Assembly: GCF_014644555.1 (NCBI RefSeq)
Contig: NZ_BMKX01000002.1
Span: 248,001-312,000 of the forward strand
Reading direction: 5' to 3'
Source of the DNA: Glutamicibacter ardleyensis
GTDB lineage: Bacteria; Actinomycetota; Actinomycetes; Actinomycetales; Micrococcaceae
DNA: 64,000 nt
The notes beneath the pieces were generated by a model. That model saw only the letters and a program-made list of their open reading frames with translations. It had not been told where the DNA came from and ran no database searches. The position numbers and the translations under genes are program-made. Positions 44,604 to 54,006 of the stretch are shown in pieces. The stretch's first letter is position 1, and each line of letters begins with the position of its first letter.

Positions 44604-45137
44604 ATGAGAATTATCAACAGCGAGCGACTAATCATGCGGCCGTGGGAACTGGACGACGCGGACTTTCTATTCGACCTTGAATCCCGCTGGGATACGGTTA
44701 GATTTCTTGGGCCTCATGCAAAGAAGATGACTACTCGCTGCGAAGCTGTGGAATCAATTATTCGCCGACGCGCCATTGATGACCCGATTCACGGGATATG
44801 GGCAGTTACCACCCGCGAAACTGGTCACTTACTGGGGAATGTCCTGCTCAAACATATCCCGCTCTCAGCAAGTGCAACGAGTGAACCTCCGGTGGAAATC
44901 GGCTGGCATCTACACCCTGATGCCCAAGGCGCGGGCTACGCCACTGAAGCTGCCAGTGCTGTCATGACGGACGCTGCAACCAGCGGGCTTCAGACCGTTA
45001 TTGCCGTCACTGATCCACTCAATGTCGCCTCCCAGAGGGTTTGCGAGCGCCTTGGGATGAGGTTACTCGGAGTCACTGAAACATACTACGATGAACGCAA
45101 TCTGCTATTCGAGAAGGATCTGTCCAAAGCCAGGTAA
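44604..45137 (+). CDS. GNAT family N-acetyltransferase (RimJ/RimL type)
   Basis: The 177-residue protein begins MRIINSERLIMRPWELDDAD, the opening typical of RimJ/RimL-like GNATs. It continues with EIGWHLHPDAQGAGYATEAASAVM (acetyl-CoA loop) and NVASQRVCERLGMRLLG. Such proteins acetylate N-termini of ribosomal proteins or small molecules; the substrate is unknown. It follows a ~240-bp non-coding stretch and is convergent with the HD-domain gene. Confidence 0.88.
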   Translation: MRIINSERLIMRPWELDDADFLFDLESRWDTVRFLGPHAKKMTTRCEAVESIIRRRAIDDPIHGIWAVTTRETGHLLGNVLLKHIPLSASATSEPPVEIGWHLHPDAQGAGYATEAASAVMTDAATSGLQTVIAVTDPLNVASQRVCERLGMRLLGVTETYYDERNLLFEKDLSKAR

Positions 45138-45163
45138 CTACCGTGCCCTCTTATCGGTCAAAT

Positions 45164-45802
45164 TCACTCCGGCCAAGGATTGTTTCGAATAACCTCAACA
45201 AAGTCTCCGCGCTTGAAACCGGGCAAGAAGTGTTGGAGCACATCGGCCTTGACATTGCCGAACGTAGTGTCCGGACGGTCCTTGAGTCCGTCGGTGAAAG
45301 CGGCCAAGACCTGGTTCTTGAAGTCTGGGCGTGGATGGGCATGGACTACTGCTTGACGCTGGTCATCGGTGATCGCGTCATATCCAATGCCCAACACGTC
45401 CAGTTCCACTCCGCGAGTCACGAGAGCGACGACGGGGTCCATATGCAGTGGAATTTCCGGAGTGGTGTGCAAAGCGATCGCGTTCCAAACCTTGTCGCTG
45501 GCCTCACTGTCAATACCATGCTCGCTGAGAAAGCCGCGGGCCACGTCAGCGGCGTCGATCTCGAAACGCTGATCGGTGCGGCGATACTTTTCGGTCAAGC
45601 CGAGGTCGTGGAACATTGCTCCGACGTACAGCAGCTCAGGATCGTAATCGAGCCCTCGTTCTTGCCCCCGCAAAGAACCGAAGAGAAACACCCGACGAGA
45701 ATGATCAAACACCAGCTCGGTGGCGACATCTCGCAGTAGGTCGGTGGCGTCTCGGACCATTTTACTGTCGGGAATTCTCACGCCTGCAATGATTTCAGTC
45801 AT
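45164..45802 (-). CDS. HD domain-containing hydrolase
   Basis: The 212-residue protein has an HD metal site: a first His in VFDHSRRVFLFG (about residue 34), the paired HD in VGAMFHDLGLTEKYR, and later NAIALHTTPEIP. The family resembles cyanamide-hydratase-like HD proteins that often lie beside GlxA-type regulators, as here (divergent, 150 bp apart). Co-regulation by that neighbour is likely. The substrate is unknown. Confidence 0.85.
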   Translation of the reverse strand: MTEIIAGVRIPDSKMVRDATDLLRDVATELVFDHSRRVFLFGSLRGQERGLDYDPELLYVGAMFHDLGLTEKYRRTDQRFEIDAADVARGFLSEHGIDSEASDKVWNAIALHTTPEIPLHMDPVVALVTRGVELDVLGIGYDAITDDQRQAVVHAHPRPDFKNQVLAAFTDGLKDRPDTTFGNVKADVLQHFLPGFKRGDFVEVIRNNPWPE

Positions 45803-45952
45803 GGTCTATGGTGCCTCTCAGTTGTTTTACTCCGGGTTCCTGCCACTCGGGAACAATTTCCGGCTGCAAAAAGGTTTGCCTGCTTCCAATTTTTGCGCAA
45901 CGAGGTAGGGTGAAGCCATGTCTTTACTGTCACATAACCCTCGGTTTCGGAC

Positions 45953-46903
45953 ATGAGCCATCGAATCGGAATCCTTGTCTTCGATGGAATGACGCTACTT
46001 GATGCCAGCGGGCCAGCCGAGGTTTTCCACTTGGCCGACCCCTCCCGCCAGCACTACGAGCTGATCTTTGTCTCGATCGAGGGAGGGTCGGTGACCGCAT
46101 CGTCGGGTCTCGTGCTGGCTGACACGGTTGCCGTATCAGAGGCTGGATCGTGTGACACCGTGTTGGTCACCGGCGGAGAGGCGCTGGTTACTCCACGGCA
46201 GGACGCCGAATTGATGGCCGCCGTGCAGTCCCTGTCCGCTCCGGCACAGCGGGTGGCTTCGGTGTGCACGGGAGCGTTCGTCTTGGCGGCCCTGGGATAT
46301 CTCAATGGTCGTCGCGTCACGACACACTGGCGTCACGCGAACCTGCTGGCGCGGTGGTACCCGCAAATCCTCGTGGAGCCTGACGTGATCCATCTCCAGG
46401 ACGGACGCTTTCTGACCTCCGCGGGGGTGACAGCGGGAATCGATTTGGCCCTGGCAATTGTCGAAGATGATCTAGGGGTCGAAGTGGCACGGAATGTGGC
46501 GCGTGAGCTGGTGATGTTCATGCACCGCCCCGGTGGGCAGAGCCAGTTCTCCCACGCGTTGAGTCGTCCTGCGGCGAAGAACGAGTTACTGCGCACCGTG
46601 CTGGAAAAGGTCGCATCAGATCTTCCCGGGGACCACACGGTAACCTCGATGGCCACGGCAGCCGGGGTGAGCGTGCGTCACCTCAACAGAATCTTCCATG
46701 CCGAGCTCGGGACCAGTCCCGCGCGCTGGGTGGAGCAGATCCGGCTCGATGCTGCGCAAACCCTGATCCTTCAAGGCCACCCCGTCACCCGCGTAGCCCA
46801 GCTAAGTGGGATAGGTACAGATGAGACTCTTCGGCGAGCCTTTGCCCGCCAGCTGGGGACGACGCCGACGGCTTTCAGAGAGAGATTTTCTACGACGCGA
46901 TAA
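45953..46903 (+). CDS. GlxA family transcriptional regulator (DJ-1/PfpI domain with AraC-type HTH)
   Basis: The 316-residue protein has an N-terminal DJ-1/PfpI domain with the nucleophile-elbow Cys in VASVCTGAFVLAALGYLNG and the following TTHWRHANLL. A C-terminal AraC/XylS double HTH follows (about residues 215-314), with TSMATAAGVSVRHLNRIFHAELGTSPARWVEQIR. Such regulators usually act on a neighbouring gene; the divergent HD-domain gene is the obvious candidate. The ATG at 45953 lacks a clear Shine-Dalgarno. Confidence 0.9.
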   Translation: MSHRIGILVFDGMTLLDASGPAEVFHLADPSRQHYELIFVSIEGGSVTASSGLVLADTVAVSEAGSCDTVLVTGGEALVTPRQDAELMAAVQSLSAPAQRVASVCTGAFVLAALGYLNGRRVTTHWRHANLLARWYPQILVEPDVIHLQDGRFLTSAGVTAGIDLALAIVEDDLGVEVARNVARELVMFMHRPGGQSQFSHALSRPAAKNELLRTVLEKVASDLPGDHTVTSMATAAGVSVRHLNRIFHAELGTSPARWVEQIRLDAAQTLILQGHPVTRVAQLSGIGTDETLRRAFARQLGTTPTAFRERFSTTR

Positions 46904-47140
46904 TTCGTTGTCTTCGGCAACATATCTGACGGTTTCGAGAGCATTCTCCGCTCGGGAGAAAACAATGCGCGTATTGGTCTTAATTAGCTTCGCGGCCAGA
47001 ATCTGACACGTTTAACGCCTATAATCCCTACGGTGGGCCGTGGTGCGCCGGACTCATGCTGATGCACCGTTGCCAAGCACGTTCTACTGGTCAAGATCAT
47101 AGATGCTCAACCTGCGTCGCCAGCACCGGCATTACTAGAA

Positions 47141-47653
47141 CTAGGCGGAATCTTTGCCGCCATGCCACTGACCCGGTGAGGTCTTCCTAGACACTGCCTT
47201 GGTCAGCGGTACAGCCAATGCTCCCATAGCGATCAGGAACGAGAATCCGCTGGCCGCATACAAGGGCGCTTCCAGCACGAATGCCGCCCCGGAATTCCAC
47301 TCGGCATAGGTATCGCCTACAGAATTCAGGTTGGCGAACGAGGCGAAAAAGTATGCCGGCGCGCCCAGTGCCAGGATTCCGGCTCCCAGTGACAAAGCCG
47401 CCCAAACTGGCAGCTCGGCCCGGCACCACATCGTTATGGCACCCCACACAAGTGCCATCAGGATACCCAGCGCTGCGAAGCCCAGCCCCGGAATGGTGCT
47501 GTACTGCTGATCCGCTGCCTTCATGTCAGCGATCGTCGTATCCAGCGGCAACCCGCTCGCGACCACTACAGCCCAATCGTTCATCAGTAATGTCCCGAGA
47601 AGGGAGTACGCGACGATTGCAACGATTCCGAGAAAGGTAAGCAGCATCCGCAT
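47141..47653 (-). CDS. Hypothetical membrane protein
   Basis: About 170 residues from the ATG at 47653 (MRMLLTFLG), with four hydrophobic segments (about 3-30, 52-75, 80-105, 125-150) and the phrase TIADMKAADQQYSTIPGLGFAALGILMALVWG. It has a basic C-terminus and no recognised domain. The frame is open to 47794, but the extension is Arg-rich and lies in the upstream region of the divergent peroxidase gene, so a start at 47653 or 47647 is preferred. Function unknown. Confidence 0.6.
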   Translation of the reverse strand: MRMLLTFLGIVAIVAYSLLGTLLMNDWAVVVASGLPLDTTIADMKAADQQYSTIPGLGFAALGILMALVWGAITMWCRAELPVWAALSLGAGILALGAPAYFFASFANLNSVGDTYAEWNSGAAFVLEAPLYAASGFSFLIAMGALAVPLTKAVSRKTSPGQWHGGKDSA

Positions 47654-47796
47654 GATGAAAGGGTAGCACCGGTGCCCATCCCCGAAGTCTCCGGCTCGCA
47701 TACCCGGGCACCAAACACGTCCCGACCTCCGCACGGTGCCATCGATCAATCTAGTCCGCCGGGAATGTAACAAGAGCGCGGATTGCTGAATCAAGT

Positions 47797-48279
47797 ATGA
47801 ACATCAATGTCATTCCCATCGTGAAGATGGACGGAACCACGACCTCCCTGACCGACTACCAAGGTCAGGTCATCCTCGTCGTGAACGTTGCTTCCCGCTG
47901 TGGCCTCGCACCCCAATATGCCACCCTTGAAACACTTCAACGCACCTACAAGGATCGCGGCTTCACCGTCCTGGGATTCCCCAGCAACCAGTTCCTGCAG
48001 GAACTGGGCAGCAACGAGGCGATTGAGGAATTCTGCTCCACCACTTACGGGGTGAGCTTCCCGGTCTTCGACCGCATTCGCGTCAACGGCAGGAACGAGC
48101 ACCCGCTGTACACCGAACTAAAGAAGACCAAGGATGTCGCGGGGAAATCAGGCCGCGTCAGCTGGAACTTCGAGAAGTTCCTGATCCTGCCTTCCGGTGA
48201 AATGATGCGTTTCCGCCCGCGGACGCTGCCTAATGATCCTGCCATCATTAACGCCATTGAGGACAATCTGCCTGGTTAG
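47797..48279 (+). CDS. Glutathione peroxidase family protein (thiol peroxidase)
   Basis: The 160-residue protein is a GPx-fold peroxidase: NVASRCGLAPQYATLE holds the peroxidatic Cys (not selenocysteine), GFPSNQFLQELGS the catalytic Gln, and SWNFEKFLI the catalytic Trp and Asn. A second Cys in EEFCSTTYGVSFPVF matches the resolving Cys of thioredoxin-dependent members, so thioredoxin or mycothiol rather than glutathione is the likely reductant in an actinobacterium. It stands alone. Confidence 0.92.
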   Translation: MNINVIPIVKMDGTTTSLTDYQGQVILVVNVASRCGLAPQYATLETLQRTYKDRGFTVLGFPSNQFLQELGSNEAIEEFCSTTYGVSFPVFDRIRVNGRNEHPLYTELKKTKDVAGKSGRVSWNFEKFLILPSGEMMRFRPRTLPNDPAIINAIEDNLPG

Positions 48280-48547
48280 GGCCGCGCCGTCCCAAGGCGT
48301 TGGCTTCTCCACCCATATCAAATCAGTCTCCAGTCTTGGCTAGCCGTAGCGGGTAGCCGGCCGGTTGCGTCAACTCACTAGTGCAAAGACTCATTGCTGT
48401 TCGCGTCGGGCAATCTTTGCAGTGGGTGCAGGCGATGTCTAGCTAATCCAGATTGCACTGCGTGGTGGACGTGGCCGCTGACTGGCAAGCCTAGCGCTCG
48501 TGGTTGGATATGCCATTGCAGCCTTTGACTACCGTTAGGATTTCTAA

Positions 48548-49084
48548 ATGGTCCCTTTGAATCAGCCCGTTTTGGATGCCTTGGATTATCGTCTGCGCCC
48601 ATTCGAGGCGAAGGATGCTGAGTTGGTTCGAGAAGCGTCGATCGATCCATTAATTCCTTTGATTACGACCGTTCCAAGCAACGGCGTGGACGAGGAAATA
48701 CTCGATTTCATCGAACGGCAGCGCCTCCGGCTTGTGGATCAATCCGGATATTCATTCGCCATCGCGGATGCAGGCTCCGATCAAGCAGTGGGCCAAATTG
48801 GACTCTGGCTGAAGAATTCAGGTCAAGGCCGCGCCAGTGCCGGTTATTGGATTGGCCCTTCTCATCGAAACAAGGGAATAGCCTCCGCCGCCCTGGACGC
48901 CTTATCGCGGTGGGGTCTTGAACTGCCCGAGATTCACCGGCTGGAACTTTACATTGAGCCTTGGAACGAAGGTTCTTGGCGAGCTGCGGAGCGCTGCGGC
49001 TACATACGTGAGGGGTTGCTGCGTAGTTGGCAGGAAGTCGGTGGTCAGCGAAAAGACATGTATATGTATTCGCGCCTCAGATGA
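48548..49084 (+). CDS. GNAT family N-acetyltransferase (RimJ/RimL type)
   Basis: The 178-residue protein starts DALDYRLRPFEAKDAELV and carries the acetyl-CoA motif RASAGYWIGPSHRNKGIASAALDALS, followed by RLELYIEPWNEGSWRAAERCGYIREGLLRSW, the classical RimJ/RimL C-terminal signature. AGGAT lies 7 nt before the ATG. The acceptor is unknown; homologues acetylate ribosomal protein N-termini or small amines. Third GNAT of the accessory block. Confidence 0.9.
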   Translation: MVPLNQPVLDALDYRLRPFEAKDAELVREASIDPLIPLITTVPSNGVDEEILDFIERQRLRLVDQSGYSFAIADAGSDQAVGQIGLWLKNSGQGRASAGYWIGPSHRNKGIASAALDALSRWGLELPEIHRLELYIEPWNEGSWRAAERCGYIREGLLRSWQEVGGQRKDMYMYSRLR

Positions 49085-49284
49085 AGCAATTGTGAACTGA
49101 GGCATGCCGAATGTCGCTGAATTTGGGTGGCGTACCCGGTGCCCGCAGAAGGTTCACTATTAGGGCCAGAAAACGGCCAGCGCAGTTCGATAGCAACCGC
49201 CAAGTAGATCTTGCAATGAAAGGCAACTTCCATCTGGCACCCTAAAACTTACGAAGACCGCCTGCGCAAGGTACCTTCTTTGCT

Positions 49285-50145
49285 TCATTTGCAGGCGAGA
49301 TTTTCAGCGATCCATCTATTTGCCCTGCCGATAGCAGCTGAGATTTCCGCTTCCGGCCTTTGCGCGACGATCAAAAAACCGAGTTGTTGGAGCCGAAAGG
49401 TATTTCGCCGGATGCCGGCCCGAATAACCTGATGAGGGCTGGCGATTTTTGAGAGCTTCTCCCAGCCGTGCCACACACCCAAAGACGCGAGGTCGGTAGA
49501 CCGATCGCTCATGGAGGACAAATCCCAATCGAGAATCCCCGTGGCCCGACCCCGATGCCACATGACGTTGTATCCGCCTAGATCGCCGTGGGAGAACACC
49601 TGCTCTTCGGGTTCAAGATGTGACAGTGCCTCAATGGCCTCGCGGGCAAGACTTCTAAATTGCTGATAAATTCTTGGAATGACCTCTTCAATTTGAATGG
49701 AATACCAATTCGCGCCGCCGCAGAAGTATAACGGCTCGTTGAGCATCCGCTGAAGTGGGACGGGGTCGATTGAAGAAACTGCTTCCAGCAGTCGCTGAAG
49801 TTCCTCCGGTTCACCTTCACCGGCAGGGCAAGGAGCGCCGGCGACGAATTCCGTAGCCACCGCCGCATATCCCTCGATTTCGGCTACCGGTCCGAGCGAA
49901 CGTGGCACGGTTAAGCCAATGCCGCTTGGAAGTGAATCAACGAGCTGTTGCCTTTGGCGAAGCCTACTAGCAGTGAACCTATCGCGGGTCACTCGTACGG
50001 CCGCGTAGTCCTCCAGCAGAACAACGAGATGAGCCGAACCCTCGTTGATCGTTGTTCGTTGGGCGCGTCGAATCCGAAGCGGCAGCCCTGATACGGCTGT
50101 CTGCACTATCGTCTCCAGCGAGACCGAACGTTCTGCTGTGTGCAT
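49285..50145 (-). CDS. APH family phosphotransferase (aminoglycoside/choline kinase-like)
   Basis: The 286-residue protein has the APH kinase fold: an N-terminal lobe with VVLLEDYAAVRVTRDR, the catalytic loop FSHGDLGGYNVMWH (Asp and Asn of the HGDxxxxN motif), and the metal-binding GILDWDLSSMSDRSTDLAS. Members phosphorylate antibiotics, choline, sugars or amino-sugars; nothing here points to a given substrate, so resistance is not claimed. Last gene of the accessory block, divergent from the ABC-F terminator side. Confidence 0.85.
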   Translation of the reverse strand: MHTAERSVSLETIVQTAVSGLPLRIRRAQRTTINEGSAHLVVLLEDYAAVRVTRDRFTASRLRQRQQLVDSLPSGIGLTVPRSLGPVAEIEGYAAVATEFVAGAPCPAGEGEPEELQRLLEAVSSIDPVPLQRMLNEPLYFCGGANWYSIQIEEVIPRIYQQFRSLAREAIEALSHLEPEEQVFSHGDLGGYNVMWHRGRATGILDWDLSSMSDRSTDLASLGVWHGWEKLSKIASPHQVIRAGIRRNTFRLQQLGFLIVAQRPEAEISAAIGRANRWIAENLACK

Positions 50146-50240
50146 TTACCGGAGCCTACGTGGATAGCCGAGAATTAGTGATACCTTCACTAGCCTAGTG
50201 GCAGATGAACCGAATCAAGTGGAGTACTCGTCAATGAAAA

Positions 50241-50278
50241 AAGTGGTGGTCCAGAAATAACATTCTGGACCACCACTT
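50241..50278 (-). terminator. Rho-independent terminator of the ABC-F gene
   Basis: A perfect 16-bp stem (50241-50256 with 50263-50278, 6-nt loop) is followed on the minus strand by a run of T (complement of the A-run at 50237-50242). Confidence 0.88.
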
Positions 50279-50315
50279 CATTCGAATTGCCTAGTTATTG
50301 CACGACTCGCTCTGG

Positions 50316-52109
50316 CTAGCTGAGGATTTCGGTGAGCTCCAGCCAGCGTTCTTCGAGTTCATCAATCTGGGATTCAAGGTCGTTGATTCTGGCAGTGAGT
50401 TTGCCTAAGGCCTCGTAGTCGCTCTGGTCGTGTGCGGCCATCTTGGTATGGGTCTTCTCAACCTTGTCGCGCAGCTGACCGACCTTGCGCTCGTTAGCGT
50501 TCAATTCCTTCTGTGTGGCGCGAAGCTCCGCGGCGCTCAGACCCTTGGTGTTGGCGGAACTGCCGTTGGAGGACGCAGCGGCCGGATTGCCTGACCCCTT
50601 GACCCCTTCGGCGCTGCGCAACTTCAAGTACTCATCGACGCCGCCGGGCACATGCCGGAAATTGCCGTCCAGGATCGCGTACTGCTGATCGGTGACACGT
50701 TCCAGCAGGTAGCGGTCGTGCGACACGACGATCAGCGTGCCAGGCCAGGAGTCAAGCAGATCTTCCAAAGCAGCGAGCATGTCGGTATCGACGTCGTTCG
50801 TTGGCTCATCGAGGATCATGACGTTCGGTTCATTCATCAAGATCATCAGCAACTGCAAGCGGCGGCGCTGGCCACCGGAAAGTTCGTTGATCTTGGTGGA
50901 CAGGTGCGCGGAGGAGAATCCCAGACGTTCCAGCAGCTGCGCTGGGGTCAGATCCTTGCCGTCCACATTAAAAGTGGTGCGGAATCCAGCCAGGACTTCG
51001 CGGACGCGGTCTTCGCCGATCTTCTCCAACTCACGGAACTGCTGATCAAGCACCGCGAGCTTCACCGTCTGGCCGCGCTTGATGGTACCGCCGGTAGGTA
51101 CTACGGTGCCTGCAATCAACCCCAACAAGGTTGATTTACCAGCACCATTGGCACCGAGCAGTCCGGTACGTTCACCCGGAGCAATACGCCAGGTGAATGG
51201 CTTCAAGATGCGCTTGTCGCCGAAGCTGACCTCGGTATCCAGCAAATCCACCACGTCTTTGCCCAAACGGGTGGTGGCCATCTTCTTCAATTCCAACGGG
51301 TTACGAACCGGAGGAACGTCGGCAATCAGCTGGTTGGCTGCCTCAATACGGAACTTTGGTTTGGCCGTACGTGCAGGGGCACCACGACGCAGCCAAGCAA
51401 GTTCCTTCTTCATCATGTTCTGGCGCTTGCCTTCGGTGACCGCCGCAATGCGGTCACGCTCCACACGCTGTAGTACGTAGGCCGCGTAGCCGCCTTCGAA
51501 AGGCTCGACTAAGCGGTCGTGCACCTCCCAGGTATTGGTGCAGACTTCGTCGAGGAACCAACGGTCGTGAGTGACAACCATCAGTCCGCCGGAGCTTTTG
51601 GACCAACGATTGTTCAGGTGCGTCGCCAGCCAGGAGATACCTTCGACGTCCAAATGGTTAGTTGGCTCGTCGAGGATGACCACATCCCAGTCTTGAACTA
51701 GCAGTGCAGCCAAGGCGACACGGCGTCGCTGTCCACCGGAGAGCGTTGAAATCTGTGCTTCCCAATCCAGGTCTGCAACAAGTCCACCGATGACATCACG
51801 AATGCGAGCCTCACCGGCCCATTCATGAGCTTCCATGTCTCCTACCAGTGCGTAATGCACGGTGGAGTCTGAATCGAGGGTGTCACTCTGATCGAGTACC
51901 CCGACGGTTACGTCTCCACGTCGGGTCACACGCCCTGAGTGAGGTTCGATTTTGCCCGCGAGCATGCGTAGTAGCGAGGATTTGCCTTCGCCATTGCGTC
52001 CCACCAGACCGATACGGTCGCCTTCGGAAATACCGATGGTGACCGAGTCAAATACGACGTGGGTGGGATATTCGAGATGGAGGGCTTCGCCTCCGAGTAA
52101 ATGAGCCAC
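50316..52109 (-). CDS. ABC-F family ATP-binding protein (Uup type)
   Basis: The 597-residue soluble protein has two ABC ATPase domains without membrane segments. Walker A motifs are GLVGRNGEGKSSLL (about 34-47) and GLLGANGAGKSTLLG (about 320), the signature is LSGGQRRRVALAALL and LSGGQRRRLQLLMIL, and the Walker B regions are VVILDEPTNHLD and VMILDEPTNDVD. The C-terminal ~80 residues form a coiled coil after a low-complexity linker, the layout of Uup. ABC-F proteins act on the ribosomal E-site; Uup is linked to ribosome assembly or DNA maintenance. It is divergent from the tRNA-Gln/glmU segment. Confidence 0.93.
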   Translation of the reverse strand: MAHLLGGEALHLEYPTHVVFDSVTIGISEGDRIGLVGRNGEGKSSLLRMLAGKIEPHSGRVTRRGDVTVGVLDQSDTLDSDSTVHYALVGDMEAHEWAGEARIRDVIGGLVADLDWEAQISTLSGGQRRRVALAALLVQDWDVVILDEPTNHLDVEGISWLATHLNNRWSKSSGGLMVVTHDRWFLDEVCTNTWEVHDRLVEPFEGGYAAYVLQRVERDRIAAVTEGKRQNMMKKELAWLRRGAPARTAKPKFRIEAANQLIADVPPVRNPLELKKMATTRLGKDVVDLLDTEVSFGDKRILKPFTWRIAPGERTGLLGANGAGKSTLLGLIAGTVVPTGGTIKRGQTVKLAVLDQQFRELEKIGEDRVREVLAGFRTTFNVDGKDLTPAQLLERLGFSSAHLSTKINELSGGQRRRLQLLMILMNEPNVMILDEPTNDVDTDMLAALEDLLDSWPGTLIVVSHDRYLLERVTDQQYAILDGNFRHVPGGVDEYLKLRSAEGVKGSGNPAAASSNGSSANTKGLSAAELRATQKELNANERKVGQLRDKVEKTHTKMAAHDQSDYEALGKLTARINDLESQIDELEERWLELTEILS

Positions 52110-52272
52110 ACCTCTAGTTTACGAAGCGACGCAAATCGAGAACTATTTAGTACCGATCTGAACGCCGCAGAGGAGATTATCTTTTGTTAACGTGTTGTGC
52201 GATTTCACTCAGACTCTAGATCGTGGCAGAATAATTAGCGTGCTTAACGGGTGATGCTCGTCAGGTACGTTT

Positions 52273-52347
52273 TCCGCCCTGGTGTAATGGCAACACGCCA
52301 GCCTTTGGAGCTGTGCATTGTAGGTTCGAATCCTACGGGCGGAACCA
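52273..52347 (+). tRNA. tRNA-Gln (anticodon TTG)
   Basis: A full cloverleaf can be drawn. The acceptor stem TCCGCCC (52273-52279) pairs with GGGCGGA (52337-52343), the D-stem is GTGT/ACAC, the anticodon loop CTTTGGA contains TTG, and the T-stem GTAGG/CCTAC encloses TTCGAAT. The discriminator base is A (52344) and CCA is encoded (52345-52347). The top pair of the anticodon stem is a C-U mismatch. A tRNA-Gln just upstream of glmU is the usual order in related genomes. Confidence 0.93.
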
Positions 52348-52484
52348 TTTAGCTCTCAGCGCCCCTCGTGGGCGCTTTTCTTTTTGAACGCCAGTTAAGC
52401 CGATCTTCCTCATCGCGATAGACTGTCAGCGGGGTTTTATTTTGATGCCAGAAATCTCATACTCGACTTCGCAGGAGAAAGCAC

Positions 52485-53936
52485 TTGAGCGATCAGGTCA
52501 ACGCACCAGTAGCCGTTATCGTCCTCGCCGCAGGCGCAGGAACCCGGATGAAATCGGCTAAGCCGAAGATCATGCACGAAATTGCAGGTCGTTCAATGAT
52601 TTCTCACGCATTGCACGCCGCTTCCGCGCTGGAACCGAAGAGCTTGGTCGCCGTGGTGCGTCACCAACGTGACCTCGTTGCAGCTCATATCGTTGAGCAG
52701 TTCCCAAGCATCACCATCGCCGATCAGGATGACATTCCTGGCACCGGCCGTGCTGTGCAGCAGGGCCTCGACGCAGTAGATCCAGACCTCGAAGGCACCG
52801 TCGTCGTGACCTATGGCGATGTGCCATTGCTCACCAGTGAAGTGCTGGCAGGCCTTGTGGTCACCCACGAAGCGAGCGGTAACGCTGTCACCGTGTTGAC
52901 CACCGAGCTGGATGACCCATCGGGTTACGGTCGAATCTTGCGTGATGAGAACGGTGAAGTTTCCGGGATCCGCGAGCAGAAGGATGCCAACGAGGCTGAA
53001 CTTGCGGTCAAGGAAATCAACTCCGGTATTTATGCCTTTGATGCAGCCATGCTGCGTTCGGCGCTGACCGAGGTCACCACCGACAACGCGCAGGGCGAAA
53101 TGTACCTGACCGATGTACTGGCCATTGCCCGTGCCCGCGGTGGCCGAGTCGCGTCCTCGCAGATTGCCGACCGCTGGCAGATCGAGGGAGCGAACGATCG
53201 CGTTCAGGTTTCCAACCTGGCCCGCATCTACAACGAGCGCAAGACCGAATCCTGGATGCGCCAAGGTGTGACCATCATTGACCCGGCGACCACGTGGATC
53301 GACGCCACGGTCATCATCGGCCAAGATGTCACTCTGAAGCCAGGTACCCAGCTACACGGCGAAACCATCATCGGCAGCAACGCCGTGGTTGGTCCAGACA
53401 CCACCTTGACCAACGTGGTGGTTGGCCAGAACGCTACGGTCAAGCGCACCGACGCTACCGACTCGCGGATCTCCGAAGGCGCCAGCGTTGGTCCCTTCGC
53501 TTACCTGCGTCCCGGAACCGACTTGGGTCCGGACGGCAAGATTGGCGCTTTCTACGAAACCAAGAACGTGACCATTGGTCGCGGCTCTAAGCTCTCGCAC
53601 CTGGGTTATGCCGGGGATGCTGAAATCGGTGAGTACACCAATATTGGGTGTGGCAATATCACCGCAAACTACGACGGTGAAAAGAAGCACCGAACCAAGA
53701 TTGGTTCACATGTACGCACCAGCTCGAACACCGTGTTCATCGCACCGGTGGAACTCGGGGACGGCGCATACACCGGTGCTGGTGCCATCGTCCGTAAAAA
53801 CGTCCCGGCTGGCGCACTAGCGTTGTCCGTGGCTCCGCAGCGGAACACCGAAGGTTGGACGCTGGAAAAGCGTCCAGGCACCCCTTCGGCCGATGCCGCA
53901 TTCAAGTCCTCGTTGAATAACTCGGCTTCCGAATAA
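52485..53936 (+). CDS. glmU: Bifunctional UDP-N-acetylglucosamine pyrophosphorylase / glucosamine-1-phosphate N-acetyltransferase
   Basis: GlmU makes UDP-GlcNAc for peptidoglycan. The 483-residue protein has the N-terminal uridylyltransferase with VLAAGAGTRMKSAKPKIMHEIAG and VTYGDVPLLT. The C-terminal left-handed beta-helix follows, with hexapeptide repeats, the acetyltransferase segment FAYLRPGTDLG and GCGNITANYDGEKKHRTKIG. It starts at a TTG with GGAG about nine bases upstream. prs follows 70 nt later, the conserved glmU-prs pair. Confidence 0.97.
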   Translation: MSDQVNAPVAVIVLAAGAGTRMKSAKPKIMHEIAGRSMISHALHAASALEPKSLVAVVRHQRDLVAAHIVEQFPSITIADQDDIPGTGRAVQQGLDAVDPDLEGTVVVTYGDVPLLTSEVLAGLVVTHEASGNAVTVLTTELDDPSGYGRILRDENGEVSGIREQKDANEAELAVKEINSGIYAFDAAMLRSALTEVTTDNAQGEMYLTDVLAIARARGGRVASSQIADRWQIEGANDRVQVSNLARIYNERKTESWMRQGVTIIDPATTWIDATVIIGQDVTLKPGTQLHGETIIGSNAVVGPDTTLTNVVVGQNATVKRTDATDSRISEGASVGPFAYLRPGTDLGPDGKIGAFYETKNVTIGRGSKLSHLGYAGDAEIGEYTNIGCGNITANYDGEKKHRTKIGSHVRTSSNTVFIAPVELGDGAYTGAGAIVRKNVPAGALALSVAPQRNTEGWTLEKRPGTPSADAAFKSSLNNSASE

Positions 53937-54006
53937 TTCATTCGAGGAATTCATTTCCTCAGACCACCTCATACGTGCTAGCGAAGCGAGCGAGAAAGCA
54001 AACCCC

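Noticed and set aside
49285-50145. Aminoglycoside resistance gene
   Set aside because: Only the general APH kinase motifs are present; the family includes many metabolic kinases, so a resistance claim is unsupported.
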